Assembly (NCBI GenBank): GCA_027563935.2
Contig: CM050451.1
Span: 97,677,565-97,741,564, forward strand
Length of the DNA: 64,000 nt
Direction: 5' to 3'
DNA from: Costus lasius
Lineage: Eukaryota; Streptophyta; Magnoliopsida; Zingiberales; Costaceae
This document shows positions 1-10,869 of the stretch, piece by piece (positions within the stretch are counted from its first letter, which is position 1; every line of letters starts with the position of its first letter). The notes beneath the pieces were generated by a model. It was not told the DNA's origin. It saw only the letters and a list, made by a program, of their open reading frames with translations, and made no database searches. The translations under genes and the position numbers were made by a program.

Positions 1-1553
1 CCTTAGTCGAGATATCTTGGTGAACATGAGACAGCCTTGATATGATTGAGACTAATATGTGTGCTAATCTTATAGGATGCTTCGAGCATGGAATAAGATG
101 TAGACTCATGGGTACATTGGATGTACTGGACAGACCCTACTAGGATATTCAATTGCTTGTCACAATGTGAATAATCCTTGTAAGCACCAAGTGGCACATG
201 TCCTTTGACTTGAGATCACTTGTGTTTCTAAATGATGAATGTCATTATTTTGAGGTAGTTCAATATCATTTGAAACATAGTGATTATAGACTATCTTGGA
301 TAATGATCATGAGTCAGGTTAGGACACTAGTGATAGATAAAGGATTGCCATCTCCTTGTTCAAGGAGTGTGATGTTCTAAAGGGCCCCCCTGTATGAGAT
401 GATTGAGATAGTGTATGGCCATACCCAGATGACTATGTTCATCTGATCTAATCATGCTCATCGTATTGGAGTTACAGGCTTGACATGCTTGTCCAATAAG
501 AACATCCAGTGGCAAAGGAAACATGTATGCCTTGTGAAGTGGATTCACACTTGTGCTGTGGTTTGGGTATAGTCTTGGAAGACTCTTTCCTTTATATCGG
601 GAGACAGTGATGTGTTGCTAGATACCCCTCACTGATCGTGATAACGTGAGTTGTCGTTACCGACATTTAAAGGAAACCCTTAGGGTCGCACAATTTGGTG
701 ATATGACTTACTTGAGTCAGATCGGGTGGACTGGATTGTTTTGATTCAGTTTAAAGGAGTTTAAACTCTGATTGTAAGTGAGATCCAGTCTGATCATGTT
801 TGATTGATTAGGGCTTGAGATCGGTAAGCTTCGATCGAGAGTGTGGATGCTGGATCGAAGAGATCAAGAGCATCAAAAGATGAACGGTCAGATTTTGAAC
901 CTTAGGGTTTAATTTGGTCTGAACCGATTCTTGGGCTGATTTGGTTTGGTCATTGGACCAATTAAATTGAACCGGCTCAAATGTGAGCGCTTGGTTCATT
1001 TGAGAGGAGAGCTAAGCGTTTGGTTCACTTCATGTGAACGCATAACGCATGCTTTGAAGACTTGCCAATTTTGGCATGTCGGTTTGGCAAATGTGATGAA
1101 TGTTGACACATTTCGATCACAAAGTTTTTGCGAACGCTCATCTCCTCTTTGCTCTTGACGAGACACACATCCTTCGGTGGTGTATGTTGACGAGGAGAAG
1201 CATCGGCCAAGAGAGACTTCATCATCTCCTTCCATTCGACAAGGAAGCTTGGGTGCCTTGCTAGCACAAGTGACGCCAAGCAAGTAAGAGATCTTCACCT
1301 TGTGTGTGAACTTTTGGAGGAGATCAAAGTTGCTCTCTTCTTCCAAGCCGATATCCAACTTCATGGCGTTGGTATGATCCCTTTAAAGATCCTTTCGCTT
1401 ATACATAAGTTAACCATATGATCTACATGCGGTCTTGAGGGTGACACCCCTTAAACTAGCACATGCGCCGCCCCCTTTAGGGTTTCACCCTTTGCGCCCC
1501 CCTCTTGAAAGGGGTTTTATCCGCTTGCGCTCCCCCTTGAAGGGGACCCAACA
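1..1553 (+). repeat. Truncated Copia LTR (relative of the 10870 element)
   Basis: The first base matches position 11053 inside the 5' LTR of the Copia element at 10870, and the match continues at roughly 90% by eye through the motifs for sliding dinucleotides, the AGGGTCGCAC block and the CTAGCACAAGTG block. After about 1440 the sequence departs from that LTR. The string ending ACCCAACA at 1553 looks like an LTR terminus, but no primer-binding site follows, so this is either a solo LTR or an LTR cut off from its body. The left end is outside the window. It is an older or sister subfamily member. Short ORFs on both strands here are accidental. Confidence 0.75.
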
Positions 1554-1571
1554 GGGAGGAGCGGCGGGGTG

Positions 1572-1766
1572 ATGCTGGAGGGGTATGTGGAGGCGAAGTG
1601 TAGTGGGGAGGAGGGATCAGAGGATGTTGCGAGGATGAAGAGCCAGACGGATGAGGACCTGGATGAGCTCAAGGGGTGCCTCGACCTCAGGTTCGGGATT
1701 GGGTTCAACTATGACAAGATCCCTGATCTCTGCGGCACGCTCCTAGCGCTGGAGCTCTGCTACTAG
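1572..1766 (+). pseudogene. DUF1685-family gene fragment (copy 1)
   Basis: An ATG-started frame of 64 codons encodes the N-terminal part typical of plant DUF1685 proteins: an MLEGYVEA start, then the family core around residues 27-40 (TDEDLDELKGCLDL), a GFxYDKIPDLC block and the ending LALELCY. A TAG directly after LELCY stops it where the family normally continues (often with SM and a basic tail). The family is plant specific and of unknown biochemical role. The block is GC-rich, unlike the AT-rich DNA downstream, and starts directly after an LTR end. No promoter or intron is apparent. It is best read as a gene fragment moved or stranded among transposons rather than a working gene. Confidence 0.7.
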
Positions 1767-1946
1767 ACAGCGTGCCTCCAGCTAGCCTCCCGCCTCTAGC
1801 TTGCCTAGATGAGCTCAGGAGAGGAGGAGGCGGAGGACGACGAGCAGGAGCTAGTGGTGTCGGAGGTGGCATAGGAGGAAGAAGAGGAGATTGTGTGGAG
1901 AGGATGGAGGCGTGAAGAGCCATGGCGACGAAAGAGTGGTGGGGTG

Positions 1947-2069
1947 ATGCTCGAGGGGTACGTGGAGGCAGCGAGCAGTAGGGAGGAGGGATCAGAGGGC
2001 GTTGCGAGGACGGAGAGCCTGACGGACGAGGGCTTGGATGATAACTCTGGACACGTGAAAATCACGTGA
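1947..2069 (+). pseudogene. DUF1685-family gene fragment (copy 2, N-terminus only)
   Basis: A second copy of the start of the DUF1685 fragment lies about 375 bp downstream of the first. The 40-codon frame begins MLEGYVEA and reaches ARTESLTDEGLDD, then runs into unrelated sequence (NSGHVKIT) and stops. The preceding GGTGGGGTG context is also shared with copy 1, so the duplicated segment includes a few upstream bases. The two copies differ at many positions, so the duplication is not recent. The breakpoint at about 2040 falls inside the conserved LDELKGC motif. This is a partial tandem duplication, not a functional gene. Confidence 0.65.
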
Positions 2070-2489
2070 TCCTTTCTAATGGATTGTATTTCTTTTCTTT
2101 GCGGATTGTTAATCCATTTCCTTTTCTTTTACATCCATTCAAGGAAACAGACTGTTGAGTACAACAACAAAGGAATTAAGATATTATTTCTATTGTCATA
2201 AATGAATAAATATTTATGTAGAAAAGTTACCTTATTAAATTAAAAATAATATAATTATAAAAGTTTATAATAATAATACATTCATTATTGTATAATAATT
2301 CAATTGGGTCAATCGGATTTTAAAGCGACCCATATCTTAAATTCTTTAATTAAAATTTCTTGTGTCTCTATTCGACGAGACATTTTTCTCTTTTAATTAA
2401 ATCTGTAATGCTTGATACATAAGCATTATTTAGTTGTACCTTATTAAAAACCTACAGTTTAGCCCTGTGCATGAAGTAGTAGCCTTTTG

Positions 2490-2529
<40 letters not shown>

Positions 2530-2790
2530 GCTATCAGCTTGTTGAAAGAGCAGCTCCAAGTGGTAAGATATAAAAATAAATAAATAAAAACTAATAATTT
2601 AATAAAATCACTTTTAAAATAGATTAATAATTCTATCTTAAATAGAATTAATTTTGTTTTAATAAAACATATTTTGTTTTGTTTTATAATAAAAAAAATT
2701 TTATCATGCAATTTAATTTAAATTTCAATATCTCAAATTTTTTTAAATTCATTTAAAAATGATAATGTCATTTATAAATTAGGCTAATGA
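2070..2790. other. AT-rich spacer with ATA microsatellite
   Basis: No gene is visible. A run of about eleven ATA/TAA triplets lies at 2494-2527. The rest is AT-rich with poly-T and poly-A tracts. The 93-codon minus-strand reading frame here is a low-complexity Ile/Phe/Lys artefact. Confidence 0.7.
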
Positions 2791-2799
2791 TCCTAACAG

Positions 2800-4647
2800 T
2801 GGGGGCTAGCCTAGTTTATAGTATAACTTTTATTTGTATGACACATCTGATGGATCACTCATAAGGGATCCTGGCGTATGGTGGGAATTCTATTTTGGGC
2901 CATAGCTTTCACTGTTATTAAATTTTAAAATTGGCCTGGGGATTCCCAATAGTTAGGCATGAGGTGCTAATGTAGGTATATGGGTATATCAGTGATAGAT
3001 ATACTGGACCGACCTACTGTGAGACTCTGACTTGGTGTCATGACTTAACCTCACAAGTGACAGGAGATGCATTGATCCCTTGACTTGAGGTCATTGACTC
3101 TTCTATATGGTTAGGGGCATGCTTTGATATAACCTAACACCTCACTATAGTTGGGAGGTCATAACGGTTGTCATTAAGTATGTCACGACCCATATGAGAA
3201 GATCAATGGACAGACAAAGGATTTGCCCATTCCTGAGGGAAGCTTGATATCCACGGGCTCCTTATGGTTGCATGACTGAAAGTGTATGGCTATACTCAGG
3301 TGAAAGCCTGATTTAGTCATGACCATGAGATTGGGTGAAAACAAGTGGTGACACACTTGTCCAATCAGATATCAGTTTGGCAGAGGCTGTAATGCATCGA
3401 TACCTTATTGCGATGATGAGAATGTCGATGTCGATATCCATTCTGAAGACTTGGGTAGTAGCGATGCACTGCTAGGCGCCACTCATACTTGTGATGACCT
3501 TAGTTCATCACTGCCAATGTCAGAGGAACCTATAGGGTCGCACACTTTCATACTCGAGTTCTTGTATTGATTAGGTAGCCTTATTGATTGAGTTATTGGA
3601 TAACTAGGATCTATTTGAGAGATTTCATCATCACCAATGGCTTTGATGAGATAAAAGAAGCTTATTGAAGCCAAACTTTATTTTTGCTAGGTTGACACAA
3701 AGTTAACAATGGTTGAGCCACATTTGACTTGGGTTGCATTGGATTAGATCCAATGGCTTAATTAACCTGTGTAATGAACTTTGGGCTAGCCCATTATCCA
3801 ATGGGGGCCTTCTAATAAGTTGTCATGAAGAGATAAGAGGGCATAAGGGTATAATGGGGAGAAAATCTTCATATATGCGCCTAAGGGGTATAATGGGGTT
3901 AAGTGTTAGTGCCTAATGCTTCATTAGGCATTTCTTAGCCACCTATGCCTCTTCCTTGGAAGGAAAGCTTGCCTCTATGGCAAGGCTTCGGGCGCATATG
4001 GGTTGGTGGACTTGTATGGCAAGTCCTAGGCGCATATGGTTGATGGCTAGGTGTTTATGGTAAAGGCTTGGAGTCTTTCCTTACATCTAACCCTTGCCAC
4101 CCACTCTCCCATTACCCTAGCTGGATTGTCCTCATAACCATGCACCTATATACCTTGTCTTGCTGCCCCTTTCTTTGATAATATTCAAATTACATGCGAG
4201 AGCAAGAAGCGGGGCAAAAGCAAAGGTGATCTTGGTGCATGTCTTCTTCCTCATAGCCGCAAGTCTTCCTCTTTCTTTCCTCTTGGTGCAATAAAAGCAA
4301 GAACTTGGCAGCATCATCTCCCTCCTCCTTTCTCTTGGCACTTCATCTCTTGAAGGTGGCGCAAGTTTTGTAGGAGGATCGCTAAGGCATGGATCTTCTT
4401 CCCAAGGTAAGCACCGGGAGTGGAAGAAGGGAACTCGAGCATTGGCTGTGTGTGAGACTGCAAAGGGTGCATGCTTGGGCGCTTACATTGACATCGCTCC
4501 TCTTTGCTCTTAGGTATCTATTCTATCACATCGTGTAGACCCCCTCGCTTGTAACGATCCTCTAGATTTTTGGGACTGACCTGTTTCGGGGATTTGCTTC
4601 CGTTGTGTATGTATGTAAAATTTTAAAATCCCTGTGGTTTCCCAACA
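2800..4647 (+). repeat. Copia-type LTR ending before a primer-binding site
   Basis: The right end is firm: CCCAACA at 4640-4646 followed at once by a tRNA-iMet type primer-binding site, so this is the 3' end of a 5' LTR in plus orientation. The last 250 bp match the LTR at 61129-61380 read on the minus strand, including the ATCACATCGTGT and TTTTTGGGAC blocks. The left end is uncertain. Scattered motifs (ATACTGGACCGACCTAC, AGGGTCGCAC) place it as a distant relative of the Copia LTR at 10870. It is old and has no visible partner LTR in the window. Confidence 0.6.
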
Positions 4648-4659
4648 GTGGTATCAGAG
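4648..4659 (+). other. Primer-binding site, initiator tRNA-Met type
   Basis: TGGTATCAGAGC directly follows the LTR end. This is the standard complement of the plant initiator tRNA-Met 3' end used by Copia elements to prime minus-strand synthesis. It fixes the orientation and the LTR boundary. Confidence 0.85.
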
Positions 4660-6720
4660 CAACTTGTGAGACTCGAACAATATTCTTAATGCTTTTGTAT
4701 GCTCAAATGCCATTCAAATTTTCAAAAATTATTGTATGCGCATGTTGTTTTTCTAAAGTAGAAAAATTGTAGGTTTCTTGTTCCTAACTTCTATTCAAAA
4801 TCCTTTGGTCTTTTGCTTTCTTCACATGGTGGGATAGACCCATATGTGGAAGAAATAATTTCTCCTCTCATGGTGGGATAGACCCACTATGTAAGACTTG
4901 TTGAGATTATGCGGGGTATGGACTGAGTGATTGCCATAATCTTAGCAAGTTAAGGATTGCAAGTTGGTAACATGTATGCCACTTGTAGACTCCTGAGAGA
5001 AATAAAGAACCAAAGATTTGCAATAAGAGGTTGAGGAAGAGAGACATGTTTTGATGAAAAACTAAATTTTAGCTTTTGTGTTTTTCATGAGCATATAGAA
5101 AAGCAAGAGAAAAATATCTTGTTTGTGCATTGTGTTGTGGCCATAGTCAAGCCCCTTGTACGCCTGTGATGTATTTGTGTTAAGCCTGCTTGTAGGGCTG
5201 TCCATTCGGTTGACCCGAACCGAACCGAACCGGTTTGGGTCAAACCGATTTTTTTTTATATGTATAAAAAAAATCGAAGCCGAACCGAACCGTATTATGT
5301 AAAAACCGAAAATGAACCGAACCGAATCTTTCGGTTCAGTTCGGTTCAAACCGAAAAAAAAACCGAATTTAGAATAAATAATCATGGAAACGTGCAGTGG
5401 GTGGGAGGCGTAAGAAGCGTGTTGCGTTGCGTTGGCCGGAAGAAAATTCTGGTCGAAGATCTTTGCCCAAGGTAGGTTAGGGGAAACCGGGGTCGCCTTG
5501 ACACTACAGTGGCAGCCGAGGGCAGTCACAACGGCGCCAAGATCGCTCGTTCGACTCGACGGCTAAGAACTTCGGACGTGCTGCAGCAGCAGGTGAAAGC
5601 GACCGCACCAGATCCCACGAGCACTTGAGCTTCTCGGCGATCTGGCTGCCGTCAGAGGAGGAGAGGTGGATGGAGAATCAGAGATTGAGGCGCTTCGATG
5701 GCTCGGCGGAAGGGACGATGGCAGGGGTACGACGACGAGTGCCACTGGCAATGGCGGAAGGGAGTAAGGGACGATGGCGGAGAGATGGCGACGAGAATCT
5801 GAAGCGACAGAGCTTGATATTTTTTCTTCAGAGAAGCAGGCTTGGGCACAAGTCACATAGCATTAGCTGTGTGAGAGCATTTAATGCAAATGCGTGAGAC
5901 GTCAGACATCGTTTTGATAAATATGTATTTTTTATGTGTATGCTTGAGAGCCTTTAATGCAAATGCGTGACAGCATGAGACGTTTTGATAATTATATAAT
6001 TTTTTTATATGTATGCGTGAGAGTATATGCTATAGTAATTAAAGATTTTGTGACTTTTGTCAGAGCATTAATGCAAATGCATGAGTGAGACGTTTGTATA
6101 ATAACGAAAAATTTGAAATTGAAAGATTTGATCAAATTATATATGATTCAGTGCAATTAATGCACCAATAGCCGAATCCTGCATTCGTTCACACGCTATT
6201 TCGGGTCGGTTCGGGTTAAAATAAATTTTTTTATCAAAACCGAAATCGACCCAATGGAAAATTAAATTTTCATAACCCGAACCGAACCCGATTTATGTTG
6301 TGTCAACCCGAACCGAACCGACAAAATCGGTTCGGTTCGATTCGGTTTGTCGGTTTAACCCGACTAATGGACAGCCCTACCTGCGTGTTTTTTCTTTTTC
6401 AATTGCACGAAGAAGATTAAGTGGCGCATCCTTCATGAAGTCTTGGCATTGGTACAACTCTTGATGGCGCATCATGCAAGGTGGTGCTTGTTTGGGTTTG
6501 ACTAAACCATAGGGTTTGAGTGCAACCCCTCTTGGAGCATGCATGGTGGCACATCTTGGTTGGTGGCGCAAAGAGCAAGGCATTGGAAAATCGCTGTGAC
6601 ACAAACAACAAAGATCAACGAAGGAGATTAATCAACAAAGATTCTCTTTCAATCAGTCGAAGAGAGAATCCTGAGATGGGCGGGTTCGGATCGTCTGAAC
6701 GAAGAACACAAAATCCATAA
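4660..6720 (+). mobile_element. Remnant Copia 5' leader, split by a hAT element
   Basis: After the primer-binding site there are about 530 bp of leader-like sequence with no gag homology, then the hAT element at 5193-6379, then about 340 bp more that may be the same leader. It includes a repeated phrase at 4827-4890 (CATGGTGGGATAGACCCA occurs twice). No protease, integrase or reverse transcriptase follows, so the body of this element has been lost. Confidence 0.45.
5193..6379. mobile_element. Non-autonomous hAT element, 1187 bp
   Basis: The ends are inverted copies of TAGGGCTGTCCATT. They are flanked by 8-bp duplications CCTGCTTG (5185-5192) and CCTGCGTG (6380-6387), which differ at one base. 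The 8-bp duplication and TAGGG termini are typical of plant hAT elements. About 170 bp inside each end is an array of CCGAA/CCGAACCGAA words with their inverse TTCGG, likely transposase-binding subterminal repeats. The centre, 5380-5810, is GC-rich and not recognised; it holds an open frame at 5625-5897 that resembles no family I know. No transposase domain is visible, so it depends on an element elsewhere. Confidence 0.8.
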
Positions 6721-6739
6721 AAAATACGGAATCAGATGT

Positions 6740-7440
6740 ACATAAGAAAATTACCTAAATTGATCCTCACTGTCTCAGCAAGAAGGAAAGGATATCTATG
6801 ATTATCATTGGGCCTTCGATCAGATTACAGGGTTCGTGTCCACTTCCTAATCGGTCCCTCAGCAACTCTCAACACACCTCTTTCTTCCGCCATCCACATT
6901 CCACATAAGGTTAATTGGTGTGAAATCTCAGACAGTCGCTGGCTAAGAGCCCGATTGAAGTAACACCACTTTGCAAATATTTGACGCCATCTCCTCTATC
7001 CCCCCAACGGAAGGGCCATTGACAAGCGTCGCCTCCCTTTGAAACGCATCGTCTACACCATTCCACCTCCACTCCGGCGCCTCTTCCGCCTATACTCAGC
7101 AAGGCCGCCGCTTTTCCTCTTTGCTGGCTTCCTTCCTGTGTCTCAACTAGAATCAAATTTGCAGACGCCTCCGCCTGCAGCATGCTCATCCTCTTCCCCG
7201 AAGTCTTTATCAACAAGCAAACTCCTCTCGCTAGCTGTTTCCTTACCTCCATCGACGCCATCTCCTCAACAACCACCGAACTTGCTGCTACTTAACACAG
7301 AGGGCCACCATCGCTGGATTCATCCCTTCAGTGCCTCACTTCTGCTTCCCTTTGAGACCCAAATTGTTACAGCGATCTCCAGGGAGCAGCTCGTGGTCAC
7401 CTTCACCGGAGCTTAGCAATGCCGCCGCTTCTCCTCCCTG
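6740..7440. other. GC-rich stretch with unassigned reading frames
   Basis: There is a 125-codon frame on the plus strand (7039-7416) and a 121-codon frame on the minus strand (6911-7276). The plus frame is Pro/Ser/Leu-rich without a recognisable domain. The repeated phrase around CGCCGCTTYTCCTC near 7100 and 7420 suggests repeat-derived DNA. I see no convincing exon structure and do not call a gene. Confidence 0.4.
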
Positions 7441-7749
7441 CTAATTTCGCTCCTACGCCTCAATCGGAAGCAACTTATGGTCGCCTATCGCCTCGTCGTT
7501 ATCGGGAATTCACATGAGTCAAAGAACTTTACTCTTTGACTTAGGAAATAACAAAAAAATTAAAATAAAAAGAAAATAAATAAATAAATATGTGTGATAA
7601 AACGAGATGATATTAACAACCATGGCTGATTTAGTCTGCTTGCTAAATGATTTGGACTTAACTCAAGTCGCAAAATGTTGACTCCAAAAGAAAATTTTTA
7701 AAACATTCTCAATAATAATAAATACTTAAAAGCCTTTTACCATCGTGGT

Positions 7750-8850
7750 GAAATATTATTTGGGAGGTACGTTGACGTTTATCGTCAGGGAATAACTCCA
7801 CAATATGATATTTCGTTCATCAAAGCTAAGGTATTTTTTTCAAATTTAAATATCCTACACACTACAAGACCGGATATTTTCCAAATTGAATTATCCAACA
7901 CACAACAGGCCCGGGTAATTTTCCAAATTTAAATTATTCAACAAGCTGTGAGACCGAGTAATTTTCTCAAATTTAAATATTTAATATGCCGCAAGGCCTG
8001 ATATTTTATCCAACAAGCCGCAAGGCTGGGTAACTTTCTCAAATTTAAATATCCAACATGCTGCAAGGTTAGATATTTTCCAAATTCAAATTATCCAACA
8101 TGGCGTGAGGCCGGGTAATTTTTCAAATTTAAATATCCAACATGCTGCAAAGCCAGATATTTTCCAAATCAAATTATCCGACACACCGTAAGGCCAGATA
8201 ATTTTCCAAATTGAAATATCCAATACACCGCAAGGCTGAATATTTTCCAAATTCAAATTATCTAACATGCTGCGAGGCCGGATTTTTCTTCTTCTTGAAA
8301 GGCCGGATATTTTTTCAAATTCAAATTATCCAACATGCCACGAGGTCGGGTAATTTTTCAAATGCTTTAATGCATCACAATAAAATATTGTTTGGGAGGT
8401 GCGTACATCGAAATCTACCATCGGGGCGTAACTCCTTAATATGACATGGCACTGCCAAGGCCAGATATCCTCAAAATTCAAATATCTAATAAGCCATTGC
8501 AAGACCAAACATTTGACAAATATAAGTTGTCGAAATTGATAGAGGCTCTTTTCTTTCATCGCATATGTATCATGTCAAATCATGTATTTTCATAATTTTT
8601 ATGAATAATATTGTTTTGTCTTTTATTTTATTTAATAGTATAGATCTCTTAATCAAAGGTGTCCTGACTTCAGGGGTAATTAATAATGAGTGCTTGGGCT
8701 CATTGGAAGCTAGAACCCATTAAATAAAAAATCTTATTTATCATAAGATGAATTTGAAAATGGTTATATTATATTTTTAATATAATACCTTTTCACCCCA
8801 CCTCTTTGTGTTTATTCATTTTTGTTGCCTAGATAGTTTGTCAACCTACT
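7750..8850 (+). repeat. Minisatellite-bearing repeat unit, copy A
   Basis: From 7840 to 8530 a unit of about 40-46 bp recurs roughly fifteen times with drift: AAATTCAAATTATCC, then AACATGCNGCAAGGCCGG, then a TATTTTCC linker. It is bracketed by two copies of TATTRTTTGGGAGGTRCG (about 7755 and 8385). A unique tail follows (8640-8840) with GGGGTAATTAATAATGAG and CATTGGAAGC. The same order, inverted, is found at 30680-31470. The tail ends in CCCCA-rich sequence that could be an LTR terminus, but no primer-binding site or coding sequence supports that. Confidence 0.7.
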
Positions 8851-9329
8851 TTTCTCAATATTAAATTCAATTTAAAATCCCCAAGATCAGTTAGAACTAA
8901 AGAAATTAGCATTGAAGGCATTAAGAAAGGAAACCATTGTTTTGGATTTTCACAAAGCATCACAGATGACCTCATATATTAGTCCTACTGGCTTAAGTTT
9001 CATCTCATCCTTACATATATCCAAAAATTATCTCAAGAGCAATGTATTATAAATGTAAACATGTATAAAAGGAACACGTGTTTAATGGAAAAATCAGCCA
9101 TCAAATTCAGGATCTCTGTGTTTTATCACTTGTATATGAAGTGCCCCCAACAATTTCACTAATTATGAGATTAAGGATATGAAAGGAGAGCAACGGGCTA
9201 AGAGGACGTTAAAAGGACACCGTAAAAAAAAGGGAAAGAGCAAAGACAAAAAAAAAAGACCGAGAGGTATAAAAGAGTTGGATAGTGTTCTATTTATTAT
9301 TATTATTTTATGATTCATAGATAATGAGG

Positions 9330-9790
9330 GTCTGCTACTTGCACCATGCGTTCCTCTCTTTTTTATGAATTTATGTTTAGTAGATAACATGAAGTAGCAC
9401 ATTCATCCGCTTCTCATGTGAATTCTCCTTTTTATGGATTTTCATAGTAAATATGGATATGCTACTAGTGTCACCCTTCTCATGTGAATTCTCCTCGTTA
9501 TGAATATTTTTATAGGAAATTAGGATGTGCTACTTGTATCTATATCATGTGAATTCTCCTCATTATGAATATTTCTATAGGAAATATGGATGTACTAGTT
9601 GCATCCACATGCTCTCAGTGAATTCGTCTTCTTGTGATTTTTTTACTTTAGGAAATATAGATGAACTACTTACATCCACATAATTTTCATATGAATTCCC
9701 CTTGTTTATGTAACATGGACGCGCTAATTGCATCCATGTGTGAAATTTTTTAAAGAAGCATGAAAGTGTTAACTGCATAAAAGACCCAAA
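9330..9790. repeat. Tandem repeat of about 80 bp around GTGAATTCTCC
   Basis: Five to six degraded copies of a unit combining CTCATGTGAATTCTCCT, a TATGAATATTTNTATAGG linker and AAATATGGATGTGCTACTTG lie in tandem. The last copy runs into GAAGCATGAAAGTGTTAACTGCATA. A single related copy, with the same order and tail, is present at 38546-38675, so the repeat is dispersed as well as tandem. Confidence 0.7.
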
Positions 9791-9799
9791 CCCAGCCAA

Positions 9800-10514
9800 T
9801 TAGGGCTTGGATTTGTTTATTTATAGATTACGGTGCTTCTAGATTGAAAACTTCTAAAAACAGGTATGGTCGTGATCTCTACCTTAATTTTAGTGGTGTT
9901 GATAAAGTCGTGACCTGCCATGAGTTTCATGGCCTTGACTGTGATCTTTACTAGCTTTAAATTATTATGTCATAAAGGAAGTGACTGTATTCATGACCTT
10001 TTTAGTATGATTACCATTATAGGTATGGTTGTGATCTTTTTGAAAGCTCTGCTTTACTTGAAATTTGAGGCTCGACTTCGTCTCATCACATAGAGTTGTG
10101 TCATGACTTCAATTTCTTAAAATATATCAATTTTGGGCTCTTTTTATCTAAATTGTACAAACACAAGGAAAACTGTAAATTTTGAACAAATAAAGATATT
10201 TAAGATAAAAATAATATAAAATTGATAATTTATTATTTAAATTAAAAGATAATAAGCACTAAATAGCTTATATAAATATAAGTCTTATCACCCATCATAA
10301 CTGACAAGGCTCATGAAGAAGTATGAATATTTGAAGCCTCAAATTGGAAAGTAAACTCTATTGATTTGAAAAATTATGGAATTCTTGTTCAAGGAGCATA
10401 ATGTTGCCAAATGGAAAATTTTCTAATACCTCCAACTTGGGGTATAAGGAACCAAATGAAGAAGTATATAAATCAATAGAAAGGACAATGACCTACACTA
10501 GTCAATTTCATTCG
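9800..10514. other. LTR-like remnant with GTCGTGATC repeats
   Basis: Short phrases such as GGTCGTGATCTCTACC, AGTCGTGACC and GGTTGTGATC recur at 9867-10040. They resemble the repeats in the Athila/Tat-like LTR at 53981-55530 and at 33110-33620. No coding sequence is visible. It directly precedes the Athila target duplication. Confidence 0.4.
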
Positions 10515-10519
10515 CATAC
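10515..10519. other. Athila left target-site duplication (CATAC)
   Basis: CATAC lies directly before the left LTR, which starts at 10520, and again at 30452-30456 directly after the right LTR. It fits the 5-bp duplication made by Gypsy integrases and marks a single insertion of the whole element. Confidence 0.8.
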
Positions 10520-10869
10520 TGTTGTGTCTGCAAGTGCACGGATACTCGAAGTAATAATTAAGATATCGAATCACAGAGACCTCGTTTATCAAGTACCGAA
10601 TAATCAATTTCTTACTAGCTAGGTAGTCGGAAATATGACAGCAAATTATCGAAAGCTACATGAAAATATCAGAGAGAGAAACTAGGACTAGGGTTTCATC
10701 CACCTTAATTTCAATGACTAGATATGAAATACATGTTAGTCAGTCTAATTTTATTATGATAAAGATATAATTTACTTCATAAAGAAATCATCTCACTATC
10801 GTGTAAATAATTTATAAAGAACTAATCCTCACTCTCATGCAGGATTTATTCAATGTTAAATATAAGTAA
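10520..10869 (-). repeat. Athila 3' LTR, U5-end piece (left of the Copia)
   Basis: This matches 28524-28874 of the 5' LTR, beginning TGTTGTGTCTGCAAG and continuing through GTGCACGGATACTCGAAG. It is cut at AGTAA (10865-10869), the Copia target site. The rest of the LTR resumes at 19981. Confidence 0.9.

Noticed and set aside
7039..7416. 125-codon plus-strand ORF
   Set aside because: Pro/Ser/Leu-rich, no recognisable domain or exon signals, and an equally long frame lies on the opposite strand.
7840..8530. CRISPR-like regular repeat spacing
   Set aside because: Units are contiguous and drift along their whole length; there are no unique spacers, and the setting is a plant genome. It is a minisatellite.
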